Positions 34,905-42,624 are shown, numbered from the stretch's first letter. The stretch is DNA of 64,000 nt from Cupriavidus taiwanensis LMG 19424 (GCF_000069785.1 NC_010530.1:986001-1050000); one strand, 5' to 3'. Notes: generated from the sequence alone by a model not told the origin. Program-made: numbers and translations.

Positions 34905-35318
34905 TTAAGCACACTTTTTGGGGTCATTGATAGCCTTGAGCACGGTGTCGAGGCGCTGTTGCCACATCGAAAAGTTGTAATAGCTGTAGCCTTTGAAGGC
35001 GATGGCATCCTTACCCATTGCCTGGATGTCTACGACCATATAGACCGAGCGCATCTGAGGGCCGAAGGCTGTTTCCGTGATCGTTATCTTCGTCTTGTCA
35101 GGCGACAACACCACGCTGCCCACAGGTTGGCATTCACCCGCATAGGTGGCGATGTTGGCGTAGACCTGATCGATGGGCTTCTGGATCCGAACATCGCGCC
35201 GCAGGTTCTCAGGCACCCGCACATCCGCATTGGTGGTGGTTGTGAAGGCCGGCGCGCAGCCAGAGAGCGAGGCGAATGCCATGGAAGCAGCTACAGCAAA
35301 AAGACCCAGACGTGTCAT
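34905..35318 (-). CDS. Small lipoprotein
   Basis: 137 residues with a lipobox (LSGCAPA, near residue 20). The mature part has beta-type sequence (RIQKPIDQVYANIATYAGEC, VYMVVDIQ) and no family I can name. ATG 35318 has AAGGATG 6 bases upstream. Confidence 0.7.
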   Translation of the reverse strand: MTRLGLFAVAASMAFASLSGCAPAFTTTTNADVRVPENLRRDVRIQKPIDQVYANIATYAGECQPVGSVVLSPDKTKITITETAFGPQMRSVYMVVDIQAMGKDAIAFKGYSYYNFSMWQQRLDTVLKAINDPKKCA

Positions 35319-35347
35319 ATCGACATCCTTATAGAAGACCTGCGATT

Positions 35348-35705
35348 TTAATGGAGAGAAGCAGGGCGTGACCACGCCACGACGACCTTGACGCCTGCGT
35401 CCCTGGCAATTTCGATCATGTTTGCAGTGCTAGTGTGGCCAGGAAAGGCGAGCACCAATTCAGGCTTGCCCTCACGCAGCATGCGATGGTTCCTGACACG
35501 TCCACCCCGGCGGCCTGCGGCCGCCTCATAGGGGAAGGGTGGTGGGAGTGACACGCCGCGCGCCACAGGCTTTCGCATGCGCGTCTGCACCGGTCGCCTC
35601 GCCCTGAATCAGCAAGGTGATGGTGCGACGCGCGTGGACGCGATCTAAGACCGCCCATACCCATTCCCGGTCGTCGTATTCGCGCCCGCCCGTTACCAAC
35701 CACAC
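35348..35705 (-). pseudogene. DUF2493-like (SLOG-fold) gene with a frameshift
   Basis: From GTG 35705 the first frame reads a typical DUF2493 N-terminus (WLVTGGREYDDREWVW ... LLIQGEATGADAHAKACGA) and stops at 35526. The rest of the family pattern (VRNHRMLREGKPELVLAFPG ... TANMIEIARDAGVKVVV) continues in another frame to 35348. One small indel in the C-rich stretch near 35530-35570 would restore the gene. Either a genuine frameshift or a sequencing error. Family members bind nucleotide-like ligands. Confidence 0.65.
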
Positions 35706-35709
35706 GCAT

Positions 35710-36024
35710 TTACTTTGCTTTGATTAGCTCAAACCAAAGTTCCTCTGCGCCGTCTGCCTCAGATTTGAGCGGATGCGTGGCGCAATAGTTGTCCATCCAT
35801 AGATACGCCTGCTCGGCCGAGTTGAGCTTATTGAGCGGATCGAAACCGGGCTTGGAAAGCCCTTGGGCAAGGCCGCTCAGATAACCAAGCAGCCAAGTCT
35901 TCTGAGTATTGTTTGGCGTCCGAACCCATTTCCCACAGTCGATGTTTCCAAAAATGGCTACTGCGTGCGCAGCAGGGGTGTGAAGCGTGAAGAGGATTGC
36001 AGCGGCTGCTAGCGCCTTCTTCAT
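35710..36024 (-). CDS. Small exported protein
   Basis: 104 residues with a signal peptide ending near AHAVA (residue 22). The mature part has GYLSGLAQGL and a DNYCATHPL motif with two cysteines, a pattern seen in small periplasmic proteins related to HdeA/Rap1a-type folds. It starts 12 bases after the upstream gene, so the two are probably cotranscribed. Confidence 0.68.
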   Translation of the reverse strand: MKKALAAAAILFTLHTPAAHAVAIFGNIDCGKWVRTPNNTQKTWLLGYLSGLAQGLSKPGFDPLNKLNSAEQAYLWMDNYCATHPLKSEADGAEELWFELIKAK

Positions 36025-36035
36025 GGTGGTCGTCC

Positions 36036-36398
36036 TCACTTGCATGGGAAAGCCTCGCGAAGAACGTAATAAATTGCCATGCCTAGCGGCATGTTGTCCT
36101 TGAACTTGGCAACGACGGGCGAGTTGCGATCGTCGAGCATCGCCCGAACGTTGCTCGGGTTCAGCGAAAGCTTGCCGGGTTGGCAATAGAGAAGAGTCTT
36201 GTTGTCGAATTGGAGTTGAGCATTCGCAACGCCAAGCGAAGAAGTTGCCCCCGCGATATAAACGTCAAGCAGGCCGTCTACTTCCTTTTCGTTCTTCTGT
36301 GTTGCAGCTGCAATTCTGTAGTCTTTCCACATGATGTCGGCCATTGCGTTGCCCGACAGCAATGCCCCGCCAAGCGCGGTGATAATCAATTTCTTCAT
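36036..36398 (-). CDS. Rap1a/Tai-like small periplasmic protein
   Basis: 120 residues with a signal peptide ending at AMA (residue 18). The mature chain has the layout of Rap1a/Tai immunity proteins: YIAGATSSLGVANAQ helix, YCQPGKLS, a long helix and the C-terminal ALREAFPC-type end (VLREAFPCK). No amidase effector is adjacent, so a role as orphan immunity or general periplasmic protein is inference. Confidence 0.6.
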   Translation of the reverse strand: MKKLIITALGGALLSGNAMADIMWKDYRIAAATQKNEKEVDGLLDVYIAGATSSLGVANAQLQFDNKTLLYCQPGKLSLNPSNVRAMLDDRNSPVVAKFKDNMPLGMAIYYVLREAFPCK

Positions 36399-36439
36399 AT
36401 TATTATTCCCCGGTTGTCCGTCAAAAATACTCCCTGCGT

Positions 36440-36640
36440 TCAAATCCAAAGCCAAAGTGCCTCGTAGTAGCGGCTGTAGCCCTCGCCGGCGAGCCTGTTA
36501 CGGAAGCCCGCCTTCTCGATAATATGGCCTAGAACATCAGTCGGTCGCTCCTTCCCCCGCCCCCGCCACTCTTCCATGCACTCCTCGAAGAAGTCCGGAT
36601 GGTGGGTCTTCACCGCGAGGCAAAGCTCCGTCTGGTTCAT
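36440..36640 (-). CDS. Small hypothetical protein
   Basis: 66 residues, acidic start then basic centre, unrecognised. Its ATG overlaps the stop codon of the upstream gene (ATGA-type), so it is translationally coupled to the RHH-like protein. Confidence 0.6.
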   Translation of the reverse strand: MNQTELCLAVKTHHPDFFEECMEEWRGRGKERPTDVLGHIIEKAGFRNRLAGEGYSRYYEALWLWI

Positions 36641-36924
36641 CCCAGCTTCTCCAGCATGGCCAACTGCTCGGGCGTCAGGGTCTGGAATTTCTTGAACAGC
36701 TCCGACTTCTCGCCGCGCTTCTGGCTCTTGCCGCGACGGTATTCGTCGAGCTTGGCGCCCACCGCGGCCTCATCCAGGTTGTCCAGGATTACCTCGAGGG
36801 CATCCCCGACCGGCAGCGCATGCTTCTTTGCCAGCGCAAAGAGCTTGTCCTGGGCGGCAGGGCGCAGGAAGTAGCTGTAGCGCTTCTTTTCCTCGGTGGT
36901 TTGCTCGGTTTGCTTTTTCGTCAT
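36637..36924 (-). CDS. Ribbon-helix-helix-like small protein
   Basis: 95 residues. Residues 14-50 (KRYSYFLRPAAQDKLFALAKKHALP) look like a short strand plus two helices as in RHH DNA-binding proteins; the C-terminus is charged helix. Upstream on the minus strand is TATAAT-like CTATAATAC around 36960. Possibly a regulator of its own two-gene unit. Confidence 0.6.
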   Translation of the reverse strand: MTKKQTEQTTEEKKRYSYFLRPAAQDKLFALAKKHALPVGDALEVILDNLDEAAVGAKLDEYRRGKSQKRGEKSELFKKFQTLTPEQLAMLEKLG

Positions 36925-36992
36925 GGATCAGTCCTTGATTGTGTAAAGTGTCTTGTGTGTATTATAGGTCGTGACTCGTTGTGTCAGACTCC

Positions 36993-37017
36993 AAAAAAAA
37001 CGCCCCTTGGAAGGGGC
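36993..37017 (-). terminator. Rho-independent terminator
   Basis: On the minus strand a GGCGCCCCTT/AAGGGGCG stem followed by eight T's. Ends the unit of the small membrane protein 37044-37226. Confidence 0.85.
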
Positions 37018-37043
37018 GCCAGGAGACATCACGATGGAAACGG

Positions 37044-37226
37044 TCAGGTGGTGAAGCCGATCGGGTTGGACGGTTCATCCTCGGCCTGCAGTTGCATGGC
37101 CGCGAGCTGGTAGGGCAGGTCACGCAGCAGGAGCAGGCCCAGCAGCATCAGCGGGTTCTGCGTCAGGAGCAGGCCCACCGCGATCAACAGCAGAATGGCG
37201 AGATTCAGGATCAAGGTGTGGGTCAA
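37044..37226 (-). CDS. Small hydrophobic membrane protein
   Basis: 60 residues, mostly two leucine-rich TM stretches (about 4-22 and 25-36) and a polar tail. Preceded 15 bases upstream by a copy of the element motif and followed by a strong terminator, so it is an independent unit. Confidence 0.6.
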   Translation of the reverse strand: MTHTLILNLAILLLIAVGLLLTQNPLMLLGLLLLRDLPYQLAAMQLQAEDEPSNPIGFTT

Positions 37227-37240
37227 TGGGCGCGCCTAAG

Positions 37241-37256
37241 TAAGTAATGAGTGAAG
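37241..37256. promoter_or_regulatory. Element-wide motif, copy 2 (TAAGTAATGAGTGAAG)
   Basis: Diverged copy just upstream of the small membrane protein gene. Confidence 0.45.
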
Positions 37257-37288
37257 TGTAGACCCGCCCGAGCCGGGCGGCAAGTCCC

Positions 37289-37558
37289 TTATGCGGCCGC
37301 CTTCGCCAGGCCCAGGCCCACGAAGTCGAAGTCGTCACCCCGGCGCAGCACGTTCTCGGCAAAGCCGGGAGTGGCATCGACGATGGCGCGCCGCTGCTGC
37401 GCGTGGTTGGCCAGGTGCGAAGACCATTCATCGCGGGCGTCGACCACCAGCGCCACGTTCGGCCCCTTCTTCTTCGCGCGCAGACCGCCATGTCTACCGC
37501 AGCGTGCCAATAATGTTACGTCGTAGCCAAAAGTGTAAAACACGCAACCTTTCCCCAT
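37289..37558 (-). CDS. Hypothetical protein
   Basis: 89 residues. Begins MGKGCVFYTFGYDVTLLARC, then a basic KKKG segment followed by a hydrophobic strand (NVALVVDAR). Unrecognised. The start at 37558 is chosen on compactness; there is no strong ribosome site. Confidence 0.5.
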   Translation of the reverse strand: MGKGCVFYTFGYDVTLLARCGRHGGLRAKKKGPNVALVVDARDEWSSHLANHAQQRRAIVDATPGFAENVLRRGDDFDFVGLGLAKAAA

Positions 37559-37603
37559 CAGACCACTTCGAGCTTGGCTTCGGCGGCGAAAGGCGCGCGT
37601 CCA

Positions 37604-37634
37604 AACAAAAACGCCGACCCAATGGGTCGGCGTC
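37604..37634 (-). terminator. Rho-independent terminator of the XRE gene
   Basis: Minus-strand stem GACGCCGACCC / GGGTCGGCGT with a TTG-containing loop, then TTTTTGTTT. Located 27 bases after the repressor stop codon. Confidence 0.85.
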
Positions 37635-37660
37635 AACGAGTGCTGAAGGCTGAAGGGTGC

Positions 37661-38113
37661 TTAAGCCGAGGCCTTTTTTTCCGACGCAACGTAGCCTTTG
37701 AATGCCGCAACGGCCTTCGCTTTCTGCTCATCGGTGGCGACGCGGTAGTCGGTGAGACCTGCATCACGTAGCGCTTCGATTAGTTCCCGCTCACCCGTGG
37801 AGAGGATTGGTTGCCGCGTTATTTCGTTTTCGATGCTGGCCCACAATTCTGGCTCGTCTTGTGACAGAACAAGTTTGTAGAGATGGAGTGGGTCGACGTT
37901 CAAAGCGCGAGCCATGCCAGCGATGCGAGCCTGGGGCAAAGCAATTTTGCCGCTCTTGATCATGGATATGACGTTGGGCTTAGGGAAGCCTGCGATTTCC
38001 GCGATCTCGATCTGGCTTCGGCCGGATAGCTCGATGGCCTTGGCAATGAAGTCTGCCACGCTGATTTGTTCAGTCGACTTCTTAGCTGCCTTCTTGGAAG
38101 CAGTTGCGTTCAT
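37661..38113 (-). CDS. XRE-family helix-turn-helix regulator (candidate element repressor)
   Basis: 150 residues. HTH at about 33-56 (QIEIAEIAGFPKPNVISMIKSG, with the key helix PKPNVISM), then an Asp/Glu-rich C-terminal region. It lies at the switch point between leftward genes and the long rightward run starting at 38321, as phage and element repressors do. AGGAG lies before ATG 38113. It is the best candidate to bind the repeated TAAGTCAYNAGTGA-like motif. Confidence 0.78.
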   Translation of the reverse strand: MNATASKKAAKKSTEQISVADFIAKAIELSGRSQIEIAEIAGFPKPNVISMIKSGKIALPQARIAGMARALNVDPLHLYKLVLSQDEPELWASIENEITRQPILSTGERELIEALRDAGLTDYRVATDEQKAKAVAAFKGYVASEKKASA

Positions 38114-38169
38114 AGATCCTCCAGCCCGACACATTCGTCGGAGATAACGTTCGTAGGTATAAGGAGGTG

Positions 38170-38235
38170 CCAGTCACATATCTATTTGGTGACGCCTCGT
38201 TGCATTAATTATAGATCAGATAAGCTACTAGTGAG
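38170..38235. promoter_or_regulatory. Switch region with GTCAC/GTGAC dyad and element motif copy 3
   Basis: GTCAC (38173-38177) and GTGAC (38189-38193) arms, then TTGCAT, an A/T-rich stretch, and TAAGCTACTAGTGAG (38221-38235). It sits between the repressor gene and the first rightward gene, where an operator is expected. Confidence 0.55.
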
Positions 38236-38320
38236 TGAGGTAAGCCCCACGCCACCGATGGGTTAAACCCTAGCAAAGTGTGAGGACTTGCATGTCACGC
38301 CGATAAAAGTAACTAGCTAC

Positions 38321-38560
38321 ATGGACAACGTCGAGAGTTACAACTGCACCCGCGAAGCCTATGTCCAGGCGGCGCGCGACGCGGCCGGCGTTACCTTCGC
38401 CGTGCTGCATGACGGCAAGTGGTATGAACGCGGCTCGATGGGCTGGTGGGGCTGCGTGTCCGACGAGAAGGACACGAACGAGTGGTATCGCCAGTTTGCC
38501 GAGCTGATCGACGGCCTGCCCGACGACACGCCGCTGACCGTGGTCGACTGCCACATCTAA
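38321..38560 (+). CDS. Small hypothetical protein, first gene of the rightward run
   Basis: 79 residues, acidic, tryptophan-rich middle (KWYERGSMGWWGCVSDEKD). Unrecognised. ATG 38321 lies 86 bases after the motif copy 3. An upstream in-frame TTG at 38288 would add 11 residues but has no ribosome site. Confidence 0.6.
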   Translation: MDNVESYNCTREAYVQAARDAAGVTFAVLHDGKWYERGSMGWWGCVSDEKDTNEWYRQFAELIDGLPDDTPLTVVDCHI

Positions 38561-38570
38561 GGCCAGGGCC

Positions 38571-38779
38571 ATGCCGAGCTACTTTGTCGCCTATCGGTGG
38601 CACTCCCCGATGGCCAGGTGGCGGGAGAAGGGCGCTGCCGGCTGCAGCGCTCCACCCCGGTTTGCACCATCGAGGACGTGGCAGACATGGAACAGGCCAT
38701 CCGCATCATGCCGAATCACCGCGGCATGAACCAGATCATCATCCAGAACTGGCAACGCTTCGAGGAGCCAATCGAGTGA
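38571..38779 (+). pseudogene. Small gene with apparent frameshift near 38605
   Basis: From ATG 38571 one frame starts MPSYFVAYRWHSP; the plausible remainder (DGQVAGEGRCRLQ ... IIIQNWQRFEEPIE) is in the next frame, open from GTG 38597 to 38779. The two halves join naturally at the CCCC run, as expected for a small phage-type protein. It is either a frameshift, a recoding site, or a 60-residue protein that starts at GTG 38597. Confidence 0.5.
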
Positions 38780-38841
38780 TTACCACAATCTGCATCGCCG
38801 TCGCCTTCGGGCTGATTTTCGGCGGGAGGAAGGGGCCGTGA
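38776..38841 (+). CDS. 21-residue hydrophobic peptide (candidate)
   Basis: GTG start overlapping the preceding stop (GTGA) and stop overlapping the next GTG start. Encodes a single hydrophobic helix (TTICIAVAFGLIFGG) with a basic end. Double coupling suggests it is real, but it is too short to be sure. Confidence 0.4.
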   Translation: MITTICIAVAFGLIFGGRKGP

Positions 38842-39038
38842 TTCGCGTCGCCTTCGTCTTTCTGAACCTGCTGGCCTTGGTGTCCGGCCTGCTGCATGTC
38901 TACTTGTCGATTCGGCCGGATCAGCGTTGGAACACGCTGCGCCGCGTGAATCGCCTGGTTGGCCTGGGGCTGGGCGTGCTGGGGGTCGTCATCGCCATCA
39001 TGTTCGTCCTGTCCAACCTGGACACCCTCACCAACTGA
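38838..39038 (+). CDS. Small two-TM membrane protein
   Basis: 66 residues, TM segments about 3-24 and 38-60 with a basic loop between. GTG start overlaps the previous stop; GGGAGGAAGGGG lies upstream. Confidence 0.6.
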   Translation: MIRVAFVFLNLLALVSGLLHVYLSIRPDQRWNTLRRVNRLVGLGLGVLGVVIAIMFVLSNLDTLTN

Positions 39039-39062
39039 TTTACCACTCTCATAGGAGAAACC

Positions 39063-39164
39063 ATGAAGAAGTTCTTCCGTTCCATCGTCACGATCGGTGC
39101 CATGCTGGGTGCCGCGGTCGCACTCTCTGGCTGCGGCTCAGGCTTTTTTTGGCTTGTCAGATAA
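39063..39164 (+). CDS. 33-residue lipoprotein (entericidin-like size)
   Basis: Signal peptide KKFFRSIVTIGAMLGAAVA and lipobox LSGC, then only ten residues. TAGGAG lies 8 bases before the ATG. Its stop codon overlaps the element motif copy 4. It may be a tiny envelope peptide or a truncated one. Confidence 0.55.
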   Translation: MKKFFRSIVTIGAMLGAAVALSGCGSGFFWLVR

Positions 39165-39184
39165 GTCACTGCTGAGGTTATAAT
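39154..39184 (+). promoter_or_regulatory. Promoter with element motif copy 4 in the spacer
   Basis: TTGTCA (39154-39159), 19-base spacer holding TAAGTCACTGCTGAG (39162-39176), then TATAAT (39179-39184). A repressor bound here would block RNA polymerase. Leads into a 200-base leader before the gene at 39388. Confidence 0.55.
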
Positions 39185-39387
39185 ATGTTGCGTCGAAGCG
39201 ATCCAGGCATCGTGCTTGCAGCGACATCGCGCGGGCCATTTCACTTTGACGGTCGGGTTAGAGCGGTGCTGACGTGGCGCGCTGCAGCGGGCTGCGGAGG
39301 GTTGCACAACTCTCCTGCGCAAGCGCTTCAAGCCCCTGCGTTCGGTCGATACAGTTTCGTTATTACCACACCAACGGGAGAGCAAAG

Positions 39388-39786
39388 ATGCTCACGGCAG
39401 CGCAGTATGCGCAAGCGCATTCCTTACAGAACGAGTTCCGGGCCAACACGAACTACGAGGCCCGCGAAGTCATCCACAATCACCTCGACCGCCTGCTGGA
39501 TCCGGCGGTTGCTGCAGCCAGGAAGCCCACCACCGACCGTCCGACCATCGAGGGCTGGATCGAGAAGCTGCCGCTGGGGTATCACCGCGCGATGCTCCGG
39601 ATGGAGGTCTACAACCGCTGGCCGCCGGCGCCGACCGTCTACCCGAAAGAACAAGCCGAAGCGCCGCGCGTGGTCCACAAGCCTGCCCCGGTCGCCAAGC
39701 CCAAGCCCGCTTCCGCAGCGGCCGAACCCGTGAGCTTCGCGGAAGGCCTGGCTGCAGCCATCAACAGCCGTTTTAATGACGCCTAA
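39388..39786 (+). CDS. Hypothetical protein
   Basis: 132 residues. N-terminal helical part (AAQYAQAHSLQNEFRANTNYEA), a Pro/Ala/Lys-rich linker (about 85-110) and a short C-terminal helix. GGGAGAG 8 bases before ATG. Unrecognised. Confidence 0.65.
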   Translation: MLTAAQYAQAHSLQNEFRANTNYEAREVIHNHLDRLLDPAVAAARKPTTDRPTIEGWIEKLPLGYHRAMLRMEVYNRWPPAPTVYPKEQAEAPRVVHKPAPVAKPKPASAAAEPVSFAEGLAAAINSRFNDA

Positions 39787-39790
39787 AGGA

Positions 39791-39804
39791 TAAGTCATGA
39801 GTGA
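39791..39804. promoter_or_regulatory. Element-wide motif, copy 5, overlapping a start codon
   Basis: TAAGTCATGAGTGA, whose ATG is the start codon of the gene at 39797 (ATG at 39797-39799). Regulation could be transcriptional, or the match could be coincidental. Confidence 0.4.
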
Positions 39805-40258
39805 ATTAGCGCAAGCCATCAACGCCGCCGTTGCCGAAGAGCTGGGCCTCACGGTCGAGCCGATCGACGGCGCGGAGGGATTGCCCGAAGGTGCCTTTGG
39901 TGACCCGTTGCCGGAGCCCGAGGTCAAGCACCCGGTGCCGCCGATGGAGCCGGAGAAGCTGAAGGAGTTGGCGCGCGCCTACCTGCGCGGCGAAATCTTC
40001 ACCGACCGTCAGTGCCAGCAGCCCAACGACCTCCATCTGGCCTTCATGCCGATCGTCTTTGGCGCCTTGAGCGCCTTCGATGTCGGCACGCTGGGCCTAA
40101 TCTACGAGTTCTGGAGCGAGGCCGGCCCGCGCTCCATCAATGGCATGCCGACCTTCTTCTCCATGCGCATGCTGAACCGCGAGGACGCGACGACGCTGGC
40201 CGGCTACGTCGAGAAGCTGGCTGAGGCCGAGAAGAATGCGCTGGCAGCGCTCGGTTAA
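39797..40258 (+). CDS. Hypothetical acidic protein
   Basis: 153 residues. Acidic N-terminus with proline-rich PLPEPEVKHPVPPMEPE, then a helical C-terminal domain. AAAGGA 7 bases before ATG. Unrecognised; seems to belong to the same rightward unit. Confidence 0.65.
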   Translation: MSELAQAINAAVAEELGLTVEPIDGAEGLPEGAFGDPLPEPEVKHPVPPMEPEKLKELARAYLRGEIFTDRQCQQPNDLHLAFMPIVFGALSAFDVGTLGLIYEFWSEAGPRSINGMPTFFSMRMLNREDATTLAGYVEKLAEAEKNALAALG

Positions 40259-40277
40259 GGAAAGGGGGAATCCTCAC

Positions 40278-40718
40278 ATGAAATATTTCGACCGCGAAGG
40301 TAGGCCACTGACTTCTGAAGAGTGGCTGGAGAAGCGCGCCGACACCGCCTACAACGTCGTGCGCCAATTCGACAACGGCAAGGTCTACATCGCCATCGAG
40401 TGGTATGGCAAGTGCAAGGACCGCGAGGCGGTTTACCAGCACCTTGCGCCGCTGTTCAGGCTGCACTTCCAAACCTACTCGGACGTGGACGGACGCCTGA
40501 TACCGGACCCTCAGGACGGCAAGATGTTCGGCACCGAGCAGGAAGCCATCGAGGCCTACGAGAAGCAGGTGGTGCGCAGGACCGAGTCCACGCGCGACGA
40601 CGACGGCAACGTGGTTGAGGTCGGCAACATCCACACGCCGGTCAGCCCTGACGCGCCGCACTCGGAAGAGGCGGTGGCCATGATTTCCACCGGAGACGAC
40701 GATGTCGGCGTCTGGTGA
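40278..40718 (+). CDS. Hypothetical protein
   Basis: 146 residues, mixed alpha/beta, acidic (VYIAIEWYGKCKDREAVYQHL). AAGGGGGAA precedes ATG. Overlaps the next gene by 17 bases. Confidence 0.65.
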   Translation: MKYFDREGRPLTSEEWLEKRADTAYNVVRQFDNGKVYIAIEWYGKCKDREAVYQHLAPLFRLHFQTYSDVDGRLIPDPQDGKMFGTEQEAIEAYEKQVVRRTESTRDDDGNVVEVGNIHTPVSPDAPHSEEAVAMISTGDDDVGVW

Positions 40719-41211
40719 ATCGAAGCCGTTTGGCGCGCCACGCACCGACGCACTGTTCCACCAACTGTCCCAGCCGCGCGCCGAGACACCGATGGAGCGT
40801 CGCTCGCGGGTGGAATATGGGCTGCTCATGCACGCCGTGCAGCTGGAGAAGGAGCTGATGGGAAAGGCGCCCAGAAAAGGCAACTATCGCCCCGGCACGC
40901 CGCTCAACGAAATCCTCAAGGACTGCTGGTCGCGCAGCTTCACCATGGAGCAGACCCTGCAGGAGGTGGAGGGGATGGGGTTCAAGGTCGACGCCTCGCT
41001 CGTCACGTGGTTCAACGGCCAGTGGGATGCCGATTTCCAGCGCGAAATGTCCAGAGAGGACAGGGCGGACAAGCTCATGGAGCAGGCACAGGTGTTCGCC
41101 AGCGCATGGGCCTCGGTTGACGGCCCATTCGATACCGGCACCATGCTGGCCACCGCGAAGAAGGAGCGCGAGAACCTGCGCAAGATGATCCTGGAGGCCG
41201 ATCGTGGCTAA
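40702..41211 (+). CDS. Hypothetical helical protein
   Basis: 169 residues, mostly charged helices (MERRSRVEYGLLMHAVQLEKEL). Overlaps both neighbours, so translation is coupled. Unrecognised. Confidence 0.65.
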   Translation: MSASGESKPFGAPRTDALFHQLSQPRAETPMERRSRVEYGLLMHAVQLEKELMGKAPRKGNYRPGTPLNEILKDCWSRSFTMEQTLQEVEGMGFKVDASLVTWFNGQWDADFQREMSREDRADKLMEQAQVFASAWASVDGPFDTGTMLATAKKERENLRKMILEADRG

Positions 41212-41545
41212 AGCTGACCCGAAGCTCGAGGCCTGGCTGAAGTCGGGCAAATACCTACCTGAGCCGCTGCGGGACTTCCACGACCAGAAGGAAGTCTTTA
41301 TGGCCATGCACGAGATTGTGAATGTGGAAGGCAACGCGATGGCGGCCAGGGTCGATTGGATCTCCGGGCAGTGCTACGTGATCGACATCTTCCTCTGGTT
41401 CATGGCTCGCCGTGGTTACACGCTGCAGCGCAGCCGTGCGCCGGTGCCGTTCCTGGATCTGGAGCAGACCGTGAGTGAGCAGACCGCCAAGCGCGAGGCT
41501 CATTTCACGGCGCTGCTCACTGGCGCGATGAAGGGGCCGTCGTGA
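41204..41545 (+). CDS. Hypothetical protein
   Basis: 113 residues with a hydrophobic aromatic centre (CYVIDIFLWFMARRGYTLQ). GTG start inside the previous gene. Unrecognised. Confidence 0.62.
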   Translation: MAKADPKLEAWLKSGKYLPEPLRDFHDQKEVFMAMHEIVNVEGNAMAARVDWISGQCYVIDIFLWFMARRGYTLQRSRAPVPFLDLEQTVSEQTAKREAHFTALLTGAMKGPS

Positions 41546-41769
41546 GTCTTGAGGATCTTCCCAACAGCCGCACACCGGACCTCTACCTGACCGCAGCGCA
41601 ACGCGAAGCCGAATATCCGCGCTTCGAGCGGTGGTGGCAAGACCACGGCCGGTATTGCCGCGCCGGCGGTGGTGAATACGAAAAGTCGTTTGCTTGGGCG
41701 TCCTGGCAATACCTGCGGGCGTCCCTCCACCAGCAGCCGCTGACTTTCGACGCGCGTGAAGTCCACTGA
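41542..41769 (+). CDS. Small hypothetical protein
   Basis: 75 residues, rich in aromatic residues (RFERWWQDHGRYCR). GTG start overlapping the previous stop codon. Confidence 0.6.
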   Translation: MSLEDLPNSRTPDLYLTAAQREAEYPRFERWWQDHGRYCRAGGGEYEKSFAWASWQYLRASLHQQPLTFDAREVH

Positions 41770-41780
41770 AAGGAGTAGCC

Positions 41781-42005
41781 ATGAAGCGAAGCGAGAACCC
41801 GTTCAAAGGCCCGTGCTACGACGGCCAACAGACCTTCCACGTTGCCGCCGGCGATCGGATCGGCATGGTGAAGAAGTTCGACAAGGCGCAATGCGAGGCT
41901 GCATTGCAAGTGCCTGGCCTGCAGAAGACGGTCGAGAACGCCGTCAAGGTTCGCCTGCGCCAGCTCGACGGCGGCACGGTGAAACGGAAAAGGAGTTCGC
42001 CGTGA
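41781..42005 (+). CDS. Small basic hypothetical protein
   Basis: 74 residues, Lys-rich, ends KRKRSSP. AAGGAG 7 bases before ATG. Overlaps the next GTG start. Confidence 0.6.
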   Translation: MKRSENPFKGPCYDGQQTFHVAAGDRIGMVKKFDKAQCEAALQVPGLQKTVENAVKVRLRQLDGGTVKRKRSSP

Positions 42006-42169
42006 TTCGAAATCTCTGGCGACGCCTGGTTGAGTTCGTCCGCGATCCTTACAAAGGCGCGCGTGAGCAGGCCGAACGGGAGATTGCCGACATCGAGGCC
42101 TGGGTCAAAGCTGGCGCACCGGAAGGTGGCTGGGCCAAACTGAAGAAGGAAAGGAGGTGGTGGCTATGA
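42002..42169 (+). CDS. Small helical hypothetical protein
   Basis: 55 residues, amphipathic charged helix (REQAEREIADIEAWVKAG). GTG overlapping the previous TGA. Confidence 0.55.
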   Translation: MIRNLWRRLVEFVRDPYKGAREQAEREIADIEAWVKAGAPEGGWAKLKKERRWWL

Positions 42170-42624
42170 CGTTCGAGGAGTGGTGGAGTGGCCGGTGCAA
42201 GAACATCAGCTACATCAGCGTGGCCGAACTGCGCGAAGCCTGGCGCATGGGTGCGGCGAGTGGCGCAGCGCTCGCACCTACCGGGCGCTCCGTGCGTTGC
42301 GGCGCCTATGTGTTCGATCTGCGCTCCCGCCAAGCCTCGCGTCATGGCCGCATCGTCCCGCTCGCGCCAAAGGAATTCGATCTGGCGGTGCTGCTATTTC
42401 GTAACATGGATCGCGTCGTGACCCGCGATCACCTTGTCGCCGCGGTATGGGGCCGCGACCTGTCGCCCCAATCGCGGACGGTCGACTCGCATATCTCGCG
42501 CACGCGCACCAAGTTGGGCCTAAACGGCGAACACGGCCTCAAGCTCGTGCCTGTCTACACCCACGGCTACCGGCTGCAGATGGCAGGCACAGCTATCGCA
42601 AACGAACAAGGAGCATTGGCATGA
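42166..42624 (+). CDS. OmpR/PhoB-type winged-helix DNA-binding protein without receiver domain
   Basis: 152 residues. The C-terminal 95 residues form a Trans_reg_C winged helix (PLAPKEFDLAVLLFRN ... RVVTRDHLVAAVWG ... SRTVDSHISRTRTKLG ... YTHGYRL). The N-terminal 45 residues are not a response-regulator receiver, so it is a one-component regulator. AAAGGAGG lies 10 bases before ATG 42166. Likely an element transcription factor. Confidence 0.82.
   Translation: MTFEEWWSGRCKNISYISVAELREAWRMGAASGAALAPTGRSVRCGAYVFDLRSRQASRHGRIVPLAPKEFDLAVLLFRNMDRVVTRDHLVAAVWGRDLSPQSRTVDSHISRTRTKLGLNGEHGLKLVPVYTHGYRLQMAGTAIANEQGALA

Noticed and set aside
39185..39733. 182-codon frame overlapping the 39388 gene
   Set aside because: Out of frame with the better-supported gene, which has a good ribosome site; the product is Arg/Ser/Thr-rich shadow sequence.
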